Below are positions 9,967 to 18,156 of a stretch of 64,000 bases of DNA, piece by piece. The stretch is from assembly GCA_015056495.1 (NCBI GenBank), contig SVGC01000001.1, positions 1 through 64,000 on the forward strand, given 5' to 3'. The notes under the pieces are model-generated. The model saw nothing but the letters and a program-made list of their open reading frames with translations. It was not told where the DNA came from and ran no database searches. Numbering within the stretch: position 1 is the first letter of the stretch; every line of letters begins with the position of its first letter. A program made the position numbers and the translations under genes. Origin of the DNA: Butyrivibrio sp. Its GTDB lineage: Bacteria > Bacillota > Clostridia > Lachnospirales > Lachnospiraceae.

Positions 9967-12900
9967 ATGAGATATTTATTTAACGGGGGATGGACATTTC
10001 TTGAGACAGATCTTAGCGCAGACTATGCATCTGTTCAGGCAAAAAAGGATATATTTAAAACGGTAGAGTTGCCGCATGACTGGCTGATCTATGATTCTAC
10101 TGACCTCTATAGAGATGGAATTGGCTGGTATAGCAAGGATTTTGAATATGACCAGCCGAAGGATTCAAGGTGCTTTATAACCTTCGAAGGTGTATATATG
10201 GACAGCGAAGTCTATGTTAATGGCACCAAAGTATTTGAATGGAAATACGGATATTCTTCATTTTCCCTGGAACTGACTAAAAATCTTAAGCAAGGAACCA
10301 ACAATATAACTGTATCTGCAAGGTATCAGAATCCTAATACAAGATGGTACTCAGGAGCTGGTATCTATAGAGATGTGTGGCTCAATATCACTCAGGATAC
10401 CTTCCTTCCGCAGGATGGTGTCTACATTTCATATAGACCTGACGAGGATGGCAATTATCTGATGCAGGTTGATACAGAAGTTTGTGGAAAAGAGGCTGCA
10501 AAAGCGGAAGTCATAGTTGATCTTGAAGGCATGACACTGGAATCATTTACTGCGCCTGAAACACAAGAGTGTGAGATACCGGCATGCGATATGACAGCTA
10601 TTGCTTCAGGGGAAAAAAGATATCGCATAACAAATAAGTATATCGTAAAGAATCCTAAAAAATGGGATATTGAAGAACCGAATCTCTACAATGTTGCAGT
10701 TATGCTGGTAACAGGAGATTCAGTAATTGATGAATATAAGACCAGGATTGGCTTTAAAGATATTGAACTTGATCCTGATCGCGGTTTTATCATAAATGGC
10801 AGAAATATAAAATTAAATGGAGCCTGCGAGCACCATGATCTGGGAGCTTTGGGAGCTGCATTTAATAAAAATGCCATGAAGAGAAAGCTGAAGATGTTAA
10901 GAAAAATGGGTGTCAATGCTATCCGCGGAACCCATAACATGGTTGCACCACAGGTGCTGGAACTCTTAGATGAGATGGGCTTTGTATTTATTTCTGAGGC
11001 CTTTGATATGTGGCGCAAGTCCAAGACTACTTTTGACTATGCAAGATTTTTTGACGAGTGGCATGAGAGAGATGTTGCCAGCTGGGTACGTAGGGACAGA
11101 AACCATGTCTGCGTTACTTTCTGGAGTATCGGTAATGAAATATACGATACCCATGCTGATGAGAACGGAGCAAAGATCACCAAAGAGCTTTCAGACCTCG
11201 TAAGGCATCATGACTATAATGGCAATGCTACACCTACCATAGGTTCCAACTACATGCCATGGGAAAATGCCCAGAAATGCGCTGATATCTTGAAGATTGC
11301 CGGATATAACTATGCGGAAAAATATTATGAAGAGCATCATAAAGCTCACCCTGACTGGGTTATATACGGAAGTGAGACTTCATCTGTAGTCCATAGCCGT
11401 GGAATATATCATTTCCCTGCGTCAGCAGGAGTACTCTCTGATGATGATCAGCAGTGCTCCAGCCTTGGAAACAGTTCTACAAGCTGGGGTGCGCCTTCAG
11501 TTGAGAAATGCATCAAGGCAGACAGAGATATACCATTTTCCATGGGACAGTTTATCTGGACCGGATTTGACTATATTGGTGAGCCAACACCTTACCAGAC
11601 CAAGAACTCATACTTTGGCCAGATCGATACAGCAGGATTTCCAAAGGATTCCTTCTATGAATGGCAGTCAGCATGGACTGATCATAAGAAGGCACCTATG
11701 GTCCACATCTGTCCATACTGGGATTTTAATGAAGGACAGACTATCGATATCCGAGTATTTACCAATGCGCCAAAGGCACGTCTATCCATAAACGGACGTG
11801 ATCTTGGAGAACACGCTTTTTCACACAAGCCAGGATCAGGAGACCAGATCGAGTGGCATCTGAGTGCGCCTTTTGAAAAGGGTACTCTTATAGCAGAGGC
11901 TCTTGATGAGGATGGAAGTGTCATTGCAACAGATAAAGTTTCTACTAGTGGCGAGGCCAAAAAGATCATATTAAAGGCTTATGCAGATCAGAAAACACTT
12001 GTGGCAGATGGCACAGATCTGGCATTTGTTGAGATATCAGTTGTTGATGCTGAGGGAAAAGAAGTTAGGAATGCACAGAACCGTGTAACTGTTAATGTGA
12101 GCGGAGTCGGACGACTTGTAGGTCTTGATAACGGCGACAGTTCTGATCTTGATAGCTATAAGATAGATACCAGAAGACTATTTAGTGGCAAACTTCTTGC
12201 CATTGTTAAGTCTACCTTTGATACCGGTAAGGTTGATCTGAAAGTGACCGGGGCAGGGCTTGAGGGCGCAGAGATAGAGTTTGAGGCTCTTCCTGATACC
12301 AGTGCAGCCACAAGCGCAGGATCAATAAATGGAGTAGCTGCAGCACTTGCATCTGCATGTATTGTAGGAGGCAGACTCTGCTATGAGAAGCCGTGTATTA
12401 TAGATGGAAATGTTTCTCCGGATAGTAACAGTTCTATTACTTTGACTGGCAAGGAAAAAGCAGATAATGCCGCGAGCAAATCAGAGCGTGGACAGGGATA
12501 TAATGTTATAAATCTTGGAAATAAGGACGAGATACCTGTCAGAAAGATAGAGCTTGTAAATGAGAGTGACAGCAATACTTTTGATAAAGAACATCCGGTA
12601 AAAAAAGTTGTTGCAAAGGTATTGCCTGAAAATGCCACTTACAAAGACATTGAGTTTCAGGTGGTTACTGAATATGGCGTAAAGTCCAACATAGCTGAGT
12701 TGGCTCAGGATGGAGCTACTGCGACCATTACCGCCAAGGGAGATGGCAGATTTTTCCTGAGAGCAATGTCAAAAAATGGCAGTAGCGAGATCAGGCTCAT
12801 TTCCTATTTGGATTTTGCGGTTGAAGGAATGGGAGCAGCATTCCTTGATCCATATTCTTTTGTATCAGGAAGTCTCTATTCCAAAGCAGAAGGCGAAGTG

Positions 12901-13581
12901 GGCAACGGAAATGAAAAGGGTGTTGCCACAGCTCGAGATAAAAAGACTGTTGTAACCTTTGAGAGACTTGATTTTGGAAGAGATAATGGTGACGAGATCA
13001 CGATACCTATTTTCTCCCTTGATGGAGGTCCAAACAGGATCAAATTATGGTCTGCCGGCGAACTGCTTGTAGATGAGATATATGAAAAGCCGCCAATCTG
13101 GAATGTATATCAGGAAGCAACATACAAGCTTTCAAAGAAGCTGACAGGTGTATGTGACCTGAGTATTGAGACCTATGATAAATTGCATATCAAGGGCTTT
13201 TCATTTTGCAGAAACTATCGCGGATTTGAAGAGCACCTGGCTGTAGATGCTGATGAGATATACGGTGATACTTTTACCAAGGGCGATAGCTTTATAGCTG
13301 ATATTGGAAATAATGTATCTATAGTATTTAAGGATATGACCTTTGGAGAAAAGGCTCCTAAACAGGTCGTTATAAACGGAAGAGCCAAAGGCGGCAAGAA
13401 TACTGTTCATATTCTTTTTGATTCAGAAAAGGGCAGCAGCAGGGAAATACTTGAGATAGAAGAGTCAAAAGATATATGTCAGCATGTATTTGATGTGAAT
13501 ACAATTGCAGGAAGTGGTACAATCACATTTGTATTCTTACCGGGCAGTAATTTTGACCTGGAAAGTTTTAGATTTATTTGA
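9967..13581 (+). CDS. glycoside hydrolase family 2 (beta-galactosidase-like), 1204 aa
   Basis: Hydrolyses terminal beta-glycosides, probably beta-galactosides, in the cytosol (no signal peptide). The order is typical of GH2: jelly-roll sugar-binding domain (RYLFNGGWTF, TRWYSGAGIYRDVWL), Ig-like domain, TIM barrel (LNGACEHHDLGALG), acid/base Glu391 in FWSIGNEIYD and nucleophile Glu470 in IYGSETSS, with FIWTGFDYIGEPTPY nearby. After the barrel come a DUF4982-like beta-sandwich (HICPYWDFNEGQ, LSINGRDLG), further Ig-like segments and ~450 residues of extra C-terminal beta domains, making it longer than standard GH2 enzymes. ATG 9967 follows AAAGGGAGGACGT; an earlier start would read through that site. 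Substrate specificity is inferred only at family level. Confidence 0.92.
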   Translation: MRYLFNGGWTFLETDLSADYASVQAKKDIFKTVELPHDWLIYDSTDLYRDGIGWYSKDFEYDQPKDSRCFITFEGVYMDSEVYVNGTKVFEWKYGYSSFSLELTKNLKQGTNNITVSARYQNPNTRWYSGAGIYRDVWLNITQDTFLPQDGVYISYRPDEDGNYLMQVDTEVCGKEAAKAEVIVDLEGMTLESFTAPETQECEIPACDMTAIASGEKRYRITNKYIVKNPKKWDIEEPNLYNVAVMLVTGDSVIDEYKTRIGFKDIELDPDRGFIINGRNIKLNGACEHHDLGALGAAFNKNAMKRKLKMLRKMGVNAIRGTHNMVAPQVLELLDEMGFVFISEAFDMWRKSKTTFDYARFFDEWHERDVASWVRRDRNHVCVTFWSIGNEIYDTHADENGAKITKELSDLVRHHDYNGNATPTIGSNYMPWENAQKCADILKIAGYNYAEKYYEEHHKAHPDWVIYGSETSSVVHSRGIYHFPASAGVLSDDDQQCSSLGNSSTSWGAPSVEKCIKADRDIPFSMGQFIWTGFDYIGEPTPYQTKNSYFGQIDTAGFPKDSFYEWQSAWTDHKKAPMVHICPYWDFNEGQTIDIRVFTNAPKARLSINGRDLGEHAFSHKPGSGDQIEWHLSAPFEKGTLIAEALDEDGSVIATDKVSTSGEAKKIILKAYADQKTLVADGTDLAFVEISVVDAEGKEVRNAQNRVTVNVSGVGRLVGLDNGDSSDLDSYKIDTRRLFSGKLLAIVKSTFDTGKVDLKVTGAGLEGAEIEFEALPDTSAATSAGSINGVAAALASACIVGGRLCYEKPCIIDGNVSPDSNSSITLTGKEKADNAASKSERGQGYNVINLGNKDEIPVRKIELVNESDSNTFDKEHPVKKVVAKVLPENATYKDIEFQVVTEYGVKSNIAELAQDGATATITAKGDGRFFLRAMSKNGSSEIRLISYLDFAVEGMGAAFLDPYSFVSGSLYSKAEGEVGNGNEKGVATARDKKTVVTFERLDFGRDNGDEITIPIFSLDGGPNRIKLWSAGELLVDEIYEKPPIWNVYQEATYKLSKKLTGVCDLSIETYDKLHIKGFSFCRNYRGFEEHLAVDADEIYGDTFTKGDSFIADIGNNVSIVFKDMTFGEKAPKQVVINGRAKGGKNTVHILFDSEKGSSREILEIEESKDICQHVFDVNTIAGSGTITFVFLPGSNFDLESFRFI

Positions 13582-13598
13582 GTTTTGCGAGGAGAGAA

Positions 13599-15230
13599 AT
13601 GAAAAAAGAGTTAAACAAAATGATTGCAGGCATATTGGCAGCGTCCATATGCCTGATGACTGCGGCTTGCGGTAATAACGTTGAAGAGGGGGAGGGTAAT
13701 CCGGCTACAACAATTGAAAGTGGTACAACTGAGGATAACTTGGTTGAAACAGCTCAGACTTCCAGTGGAGCTGATGTTACTATTGTTACAACTGCAGTTG
13801 CATCTTATGTTGATGAAGTGGAGAAAGCTAATGGTAAATATCCACAGATCATACTTTCAGATGATCTTGCTTCTAAGTACCCTAAACTGAAAGCAGCTAT
13901 TGATGACCAGAATAGTTTCTGGAAAGCTGATTGTGAGGAGTCTGTTGCCTCATCAGCTCAGTGGGCTGTTGAAATGGAAGCTTCGAGCCCGTACTGTGTT
14001 GCATCAGGTGCAGATGTCGTGCGCGTAGATGACAGGATGTTTTCTATATGGGCGAGTTATTACTATGATCAGGGCGGAGCCCATCCTAATCATTATGACG
14101 AATCGATCAATATTGATCCTGCTACTGGTCGCATTTATACAATTTCTGATGTTATTGCTGATACAGATGGCTTTGCACAGGCTGTCAGGGATGAGATGAC
14201 CAAGGAATATCCGGATTCTATTGAAGGAATTGATGAATACCACTATGGTGATGGAGATGTTTTTCAGGAAAAATATGATGAGGACACTTATACCTGGTTT
14301 CTCACAGATGAAGGCCTGACTCTTTATTTTTCACCATACGAGATTGATGCTTATGCAGCTGGAGATTATGAAGTGACTCTTAGCTATGAGGATTATCCAA
14401 ATCTAGTACAGGACATTTATAAGCTGAGTGAAAAACAGGATATTGATAGTATTGTAGTAAAGGTGGAAGGTGATACTATCACTGTTGAGCCATCCTCAGG
14501 ATACGATGACGAGCATGATGAAGAAGAATCCGGTGCTATTACAATAGCCAATCCTTCATGGGATAAGTATACAAGTGAAAGTGTTTCAGATATTGATGCT
14601 TCTATCATCAGTCTTACCATGACAAAGGAGGATAAGACTGACTGGCTTGATACTGATCAGTGGGCAGCAGATAATGGCTTTGACATTGCACGCATGCCAT
14701 ATTCTGACGGCGTATATTATTATGAACTGTATGAATTTAGCGACTATGGTGCAACAGAACTTCTTATATACAATGCAGATGAGACTATTCTATTGTATGA
14801 CTATGATCTTAGTCAGATCTGTCAGGGCCCGGATGAAGAAAGTGGTTATATGACAGCCAGTGAAGAATACGTAAGATGGGCTCAGATAGTGGAAGATACA
14901 TTGTATGTTTCTGTAGCACACTATGGCTACGCATCAGAAGAACCAAATAATGCATACATACTGGCTATCGACCTTACATCCAATCAGCTTTTATGGAAGA
15001 GCGAGCCACTGGTGGCTAATTCATCCAATTTTCAGGTGTTTGGCGATACTATCATCTGTGGCTATGGATTTACAGCAGAGCCGGACTATATCTATCTTTT
15101 AAACAGATATAACGGAGATGTTGCAGAGACTATTCCAGTAGCATCCGCTGCTGAACAGTTTGAAATCAGAGGCACAACTTTATATGTAGCTACTTACAAT
15201 ACTGCATATGAATTTGAGATTGGACAGTAG
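13599..15230 (+). CDS. lipoprotein with DUF3298-like domain and C-terminal propeller-like region
   Basis: 543 residues. Lipoprotein signal peptide (MKKELNKMIAGILAASICLM, lipobox TAAC at the end), so it is anchored outside the membrane. Residues ~90-290 carry DUF3298-type marks as in RsiV-like proteins: QGGAHPNHY, DPATGRIYTISDV, FLTDEGLTLYFSPYEIDAYA and GDYEVTLSYED. From about 330 there are repeated short beta segments with W and acidic turns (ILAIDLTSNQLLWKSEP, YIYLLNRYNGDV) suggesting a PQQ-like propeller. The ATG has GAGGAGAG upstream and follows the GH2 stop by 17 bases, so it is in the GH2 operon. Role unknown; extracellular sensing or binding is plausible. Confidence 0.8.
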   Translation: MKKELNKMIAGILAASICLMTAACGNNVEEGEGNPATTIESGTTEDNLVETAQTSSGADVTIVTTAVASYVDEVEKANGKYPQIILSDDLASKYPKLKAAIDDQNSFWKADCEESVASSAQWAVEMEASSPYCVASGADVVRVDDRMFSIWASYYYDQGGAHPNHYDESINIDPATGRIYTISDVIADTDGFAQAVRDEMTKEYPDSIEGIDEYHYGDGDVFQEKYDEDTYTWFLTDEGLTLYFSPYEIDAYAAGDYEVTLSYEDYPNLVQDIYKLSEKQDIDSIVVKVEGDTITVEPSSGYDDEHDEEESGAITIANPSWDKYTSESVSDIDASIISLTMTKEDKTDWLDTDQWAADNGFDIARMPYSDGVYYYELYEFSDYGATELLIYNADETILLYDYDLSQICQGPDEESGYMTASEEYVRWAQIVEDTLYVSVAHYGYASEEPNNAYILAIDLTSNQLLWKSEPLVANSSNFQVFGDTIICGYGFTAEPDYIYLLNRYNGDVAETIPVASAAEQFEIRGTTLYVATYNTAYEFEIGQ

Positions 15231-15297
15231 TACTTACAAATGAGTTGAAACAAAAAGCATGAAGCAAATAGGCTTTTACTAAAAAAAGGTGAAATTT

Positions 15298-15492
15298 ATG
15301 AATGTACATTTATGTAAAAATGAAGAGACTATAGAGGAAGCTCTTGAATATATCAATGAGCATGATCCTGAAGGCAAACAGTATACGGTAGACGTCAATG
15401 CTGACAGATGCTATATAGGAGATGAGAAATTTATACAGGCACCGGTTCTTATAAATCATAAGAATCAGTACTATGCCTGCAGGGAAGTATGA
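15298..15492 (+). CDS. small hypothetical protein (64 aa)
   Basis: ATG preceded by AAAAAGGTG; an in-frame GTG at 15289 is part of that site. A small acidic soluble protein (MNVHLCKNEETIEEALEYIN, ending YYACREV), no recognised domain. It is the first of three tightly packed genes whose only clear relation is their spacing. Confidence 0.6.
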   Translation: MNVHLCKNEETIEEALEYINEHDPEGKQYTVDVNADRCYIGDEKFIQAPVLINHKNQYYACREV

Positions 15493-15493
15493 C

Positions 15494-15730
15494 ATGACAG
15501 AGCAGGAAGTAATGAGTTACATAAAAAGCAATAAAGTACCGGTTTCAATAGGAACATCGCCTCTTCATGGCGATTCGGGCATGTGGATGATTGCTTGCTA
15601 CTATGATGCTACTGCATCCAAGTGGGTTGTTGAACATCCTATTGATAGGTCTAACTTAGTATCAAGAGAAGAATACGATACTGAGTCAGATGCCTGGAAA
15701 AGTGTATATTTTAGCGTAAAGAGAGTATGA
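15494..15730 (+). CDS. small hypothetical protein (78 aa)
   Basis: Starts one base after the preceding stop (CAGGGAAG upstream), so it is coupled to it. An overlapping ATG at 15473 is less likely. The sequence (MTEQEVMSYIKSNKVPVSIG, SPLHGDSGMWMIACYYD, SDAWKSVYFSVKRV) suggests one small alpha/beta domain without signal peptide. No family recognised. Confidence 0.6.
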   Translation: MTEQEVMSYIKSNKVPVSIGTSPLHGDSGMWMIACYYDATASKWVVEHPIDRSNLVSREEYDTESDAWKSVYFSVKRV

Positions 15731-15733
15731 CAT

Positions 15734-16555
15734 ATGAGTATTTTGCAAAAGTTGGCAGAGGCTTTTAGAATAAAGGATGATTCCGAGCCGGAAACAGTAG
15801 AATCCGGTTGGCTGATCAATTCTAATGATAAGGATGAGTTCGATTGGAGGCAATCCGGAGTATCTTTTAATATTACGAGAGTCACCATAGATCACAAATG
15901 GTATATGCCGGGAAAAGATTCTGATAATTATCCCTACATTACTGTCCAGGAAAGTACGATGACAGACGAGCCTGAGGCGCAATTGTTGGCAGATGGATGG
16001 ATTGATGGTGGTTATGACCGATATAATGGCATATATCGTTACCACAAGACAGTTGATATTAGATCCATAGTAGATAGTATCTGTTTGGGATTTGAGAAGA
16101 AAACTGACGAACGCGATCAAGAAACATTTGGGTTCGATATGCTATATGCAGTCGGAAACTATCATTATCCAGTTCCGGAATATCTTAAGGAAGAAGTTGC
16201 CCGGATGCTTTATGACAGCAGGAATATGTCATATGTTTATTATGGACCAGAAGTACAGGAACCATTACGCAGTGAGTTGTTGCGTTGCTTTAAAGACAGT
16301 ATATTGAACGACGAATATTATGCTTTATGTGAGTTTAAAGAAAAGCATAAAAAAGCACTTTTTGAGGCAATAGACCCTAATCTGTCTGAAGATGAGCAAA
16401 AATATGCATTTAAAGCCGCATCCAGAGCAGTAGAGGTAACTAGCCCGGCCCGTGATAGATATGGCGATGGAAGGTTCGGTAAAGTGATAAAAATGAACTA
16501 TGCGCTGGCATATGAAAAGGCCCATATTGCGCAGAATAATTCGCGGAGAAGATAA
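15734..16555 (+). CDS. hypothetical protein (273 aa)
   Basis: Starts 3 bases after the preceding stop. Soluble, rich in Tyr and charged residues (SGWLINSNDKDEFDWRQSG, YDRYNGIYRYHKTVD, FDMLYAVGNYHYPVPEYL, ending in a basic tail NNSRRR). No signal peptide, membrane segment or known motif. With the two preceding small genes it forms a three-gene unit of unknown role downstream of the GH2/lipoprotein genes. Confidence 0.7.
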   Translation: MSILQKLAEAFRIKDDSEPETVESGWLINSNDKDEFDWRQSGVSFNITRVTIDHKWYMPGKDSDNYPYITVQESTMTDEPEAQLLADGWIDGGYDRYNGIYRYHKTVDIRSIVDSICLGFEKKTDERDQETFGFDMLYAVGNYHYPVPEYLKEEVARMLYDSRNMSYVYYGPEVQEPLRSELLRCFKDSILNDEYYALCEFKEKHKKALFEAIDPNLSEDEQKYAFKAASRAVEVTSPARDRYGDGRFGKVIKMNYALAYEKAHIAQNNSRRR

Positions 16556-16562
16556 GAACAAA

Positions 16563-16582
16563 GAATGTCGCTTGCGACATTC
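16563..16582 (+). terminator. hairpin after the hypothetical gene trio
   Basis: GAATGTCGC-TT-GCGACATTC, a 9-bp perfect stem starting 8 bases after the stop, without a T-tract. A second GC-rich hairpin-like stretch follows to about 16650. Confidence 0.45.
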
Positions 16583-16657
16583 TCGCGCCGAGCGCGGCCT
16601 AATTTATGCAACATTTACCTATCGCGCGAGTGCGCATCCTTAGCGGAGCGTTTTTTA

Positions 16658-16738
16658 TATCATAGGAAAGCAGTTTCCTATGATATAAAAAAGGTCTTCA
16701 ATGATAACCCACATATTTATCATTGAAGACCTTAATAA
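16658..16738 (-). terminator. two intrinsic terminators between convergent genes
   Basis: ATATCATAGGAAA / TTTCCTATGATAT flanked by T and A runs works in both directions. Next to it AAGGTCTTCAATGATAA / TTATCATTGAAGACC is followed on the minus strand by TTTTTT and lies ~70 bases beyond the ldh stop, as its terminator. Confidence 0.85.
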
Positions 16739-16805
16739 TATCCATATATTAAATATAAAGAGATATTTTCAAATCATCACTTCCGATGATGTCAATGGTA
16801 GTAGA

Positions 16806-17753
16806 TCATAACGCATCATCCAGAACCTTCTTAAGTGTTGCAGCTGATTCCTGCAGTTTCTCTTTTTCCTTGTCATCAAGGGAGATAGGAACCAGTGTCT
16901 CTACACCGTCTGCGCCAACGATAGCAGGCATGCTTAAGCATACACCTTCAATTCCAAATTCACCATTGATAGTACTTGATACAGAAAGAATGGATTTTTC
17001 ATCTCTGATGATACATTCGCAGATACGTCTTACGCTCATTGCAATACCATAGTATGTTGCATGCTTTTTCTCGATGATCTCGTAAGCACTGTTTCTAACT
17101 TCATCAGCAATCCTTTCCATAGACTCTTCATGCTGGAAGTGACCACGCATCTCACAGAAATCATTGATAGGAATACCTGATACATTGGCACTGCTCCATG
17201 CAGCAATCTCGCTGTCACCATGCTCACCAATGATAAATGCATGCACGCTTCGGCTGTCGATACTCAGGTGTTCACCAAGAAGATATTTAAATCTTGCTGT
17301 ATCAAGGACAGTACCTGAACCAAATACTCTGTTGGAAGGCAGGCCGCTGAGCTTCTGGGCAACGCTTGTAAGTATATCAACAGGATTCGCTACGATGAGA
17401 AGTATGCCGTGCACGTTTCTGGAAGATATTTCACCCATGATTGAACGGAAAATAGCAACATTCTTTTTAACAAGATCAAGTCTTGTCTCACCAGGTTTCT
17501 GAGCAGCACCGGCAGAGATAATGATGATGGCAGCATCTACTATATCATCATATGTTCCGGCGTATATCTTCATAGGCTTGGCAAAAGGAAGACCATGGCT
17601 GATATCAAGCGCTTCGCCTTCAGCCTTGTTATGGTCAGCATCTATCAGGACCATTTCTGAAAACAGTCCGCTCTGCATAAGTGCAAATGCAGATGCACTT
17701 CCAACAAATCCACAACCAATCATAGCTACTTTACGCAAATTAACATTTTTCAT
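16806..17753 (-). CDS. ldh: L-lactate dehydrogenase
   Basis: Reduces pyruvate to L-lactate with NADH, a cytosolic fermentation step that reoxidises glycolytic NADH. 315 residues, usual length. Rossmann motif VAMIGCGFVGSASAF, NAD-ribose aspartate in LIDADHNKAEG, specificity loop AGAAQKPGETRLDLV with Gln (lactate type; malate dehydrogenases carry Arg), VANPVDILT, substrate arginine in LDTARFKYLL and catalytic histidine in IIGEHGDSE. GAAAGGAC precedes the ATG. In the 5' region a perfect palindrome CTTTTTG-C-CAAAAAG (17796-17810) and a half-match to a Rex operator (TTGTGAA on the minus strand near 17879) are possible control sites. Only the first is clear in sequence. Confidence 0.97.
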   Translation of the reverse strand: MKNVNLRKVAMIGCGFVGSASAFALMQSGLFSEMVLIDADHNKAEGEALDISHGLPFAKPMKIYAGTYDDIVDAAIIIISAGAAQKPGETRLDLVKKNVAIFRSIMGEISSRNVHGILLIVANPVDILTSVAQKLSGLPSNRVFGSGTVLDTARFKYLLGEHLSIDSRSVHAFIIGEHGDSEIAAWSSANVSGIPINDFCEMRGHFQHEESMERIADEVRNSAYEIIEKKHATYYGIAMSVRRICECIIRDEKSILSVSSTINGEFGIEGVCLSMPAIVGADGVETLVPISLDDKEKEKLQESAATLKKVLDDAL

Positions 17754-18051
17754 AGTATTTGTCCTTTCTGTGCTCTGAAAATATAGATGTTTTCACTTTT
17801 TGCCAAAAAGTTTTTGTTCTTGTGATTCCTAAAAAGAAATCAGCACTAGTTGCGAAGGTATGTGTTCCATAATTCACAAGCTAAAACAATTTTGTTTACA
17901 TGAAATCAATTACTTTGACATAAGTCCTACCTTACAAGCATGATACATAATGCGTAGATTGTATTCTGATAATAATTATACATGAAAACGTGGGTTTAAT
18001 ATATTAATTTTTTAGAAAAAGGCATGTGTTGGAAAAGCAGCAGAATATATC

Positions 18052-18080
18052 TTGCACAAATGACATAACTGTATTAGTAT
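18052..18080 (+). promoter_or_regulatory. predicted promoter of the solute-binding lipoprotein gene
   Basis: TTGCAC (18052-18057), 17-base spacer, TAGTAT (18075-18080), ~75 bases upstream of the start codon. Nothing else that I can assign lies in the ~400 bases between ldh and this gene, apart from the ldh palindrome. Confidence 0.55.
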
Positions 18081-18156
18081 AGATAGTACAGTAACAATTT
18101 TTAGATAATTTATGTAAAATATACAGTTGCTTGTGGGGAACTGGTAAGGAGGGAGT

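Noticed and set aside
17873..17879. Rex operator upstream of ldh
   Set aside because: Only one half-site (TTGTGAA) fits; the second half does not match, so it is mentioned but not listed.
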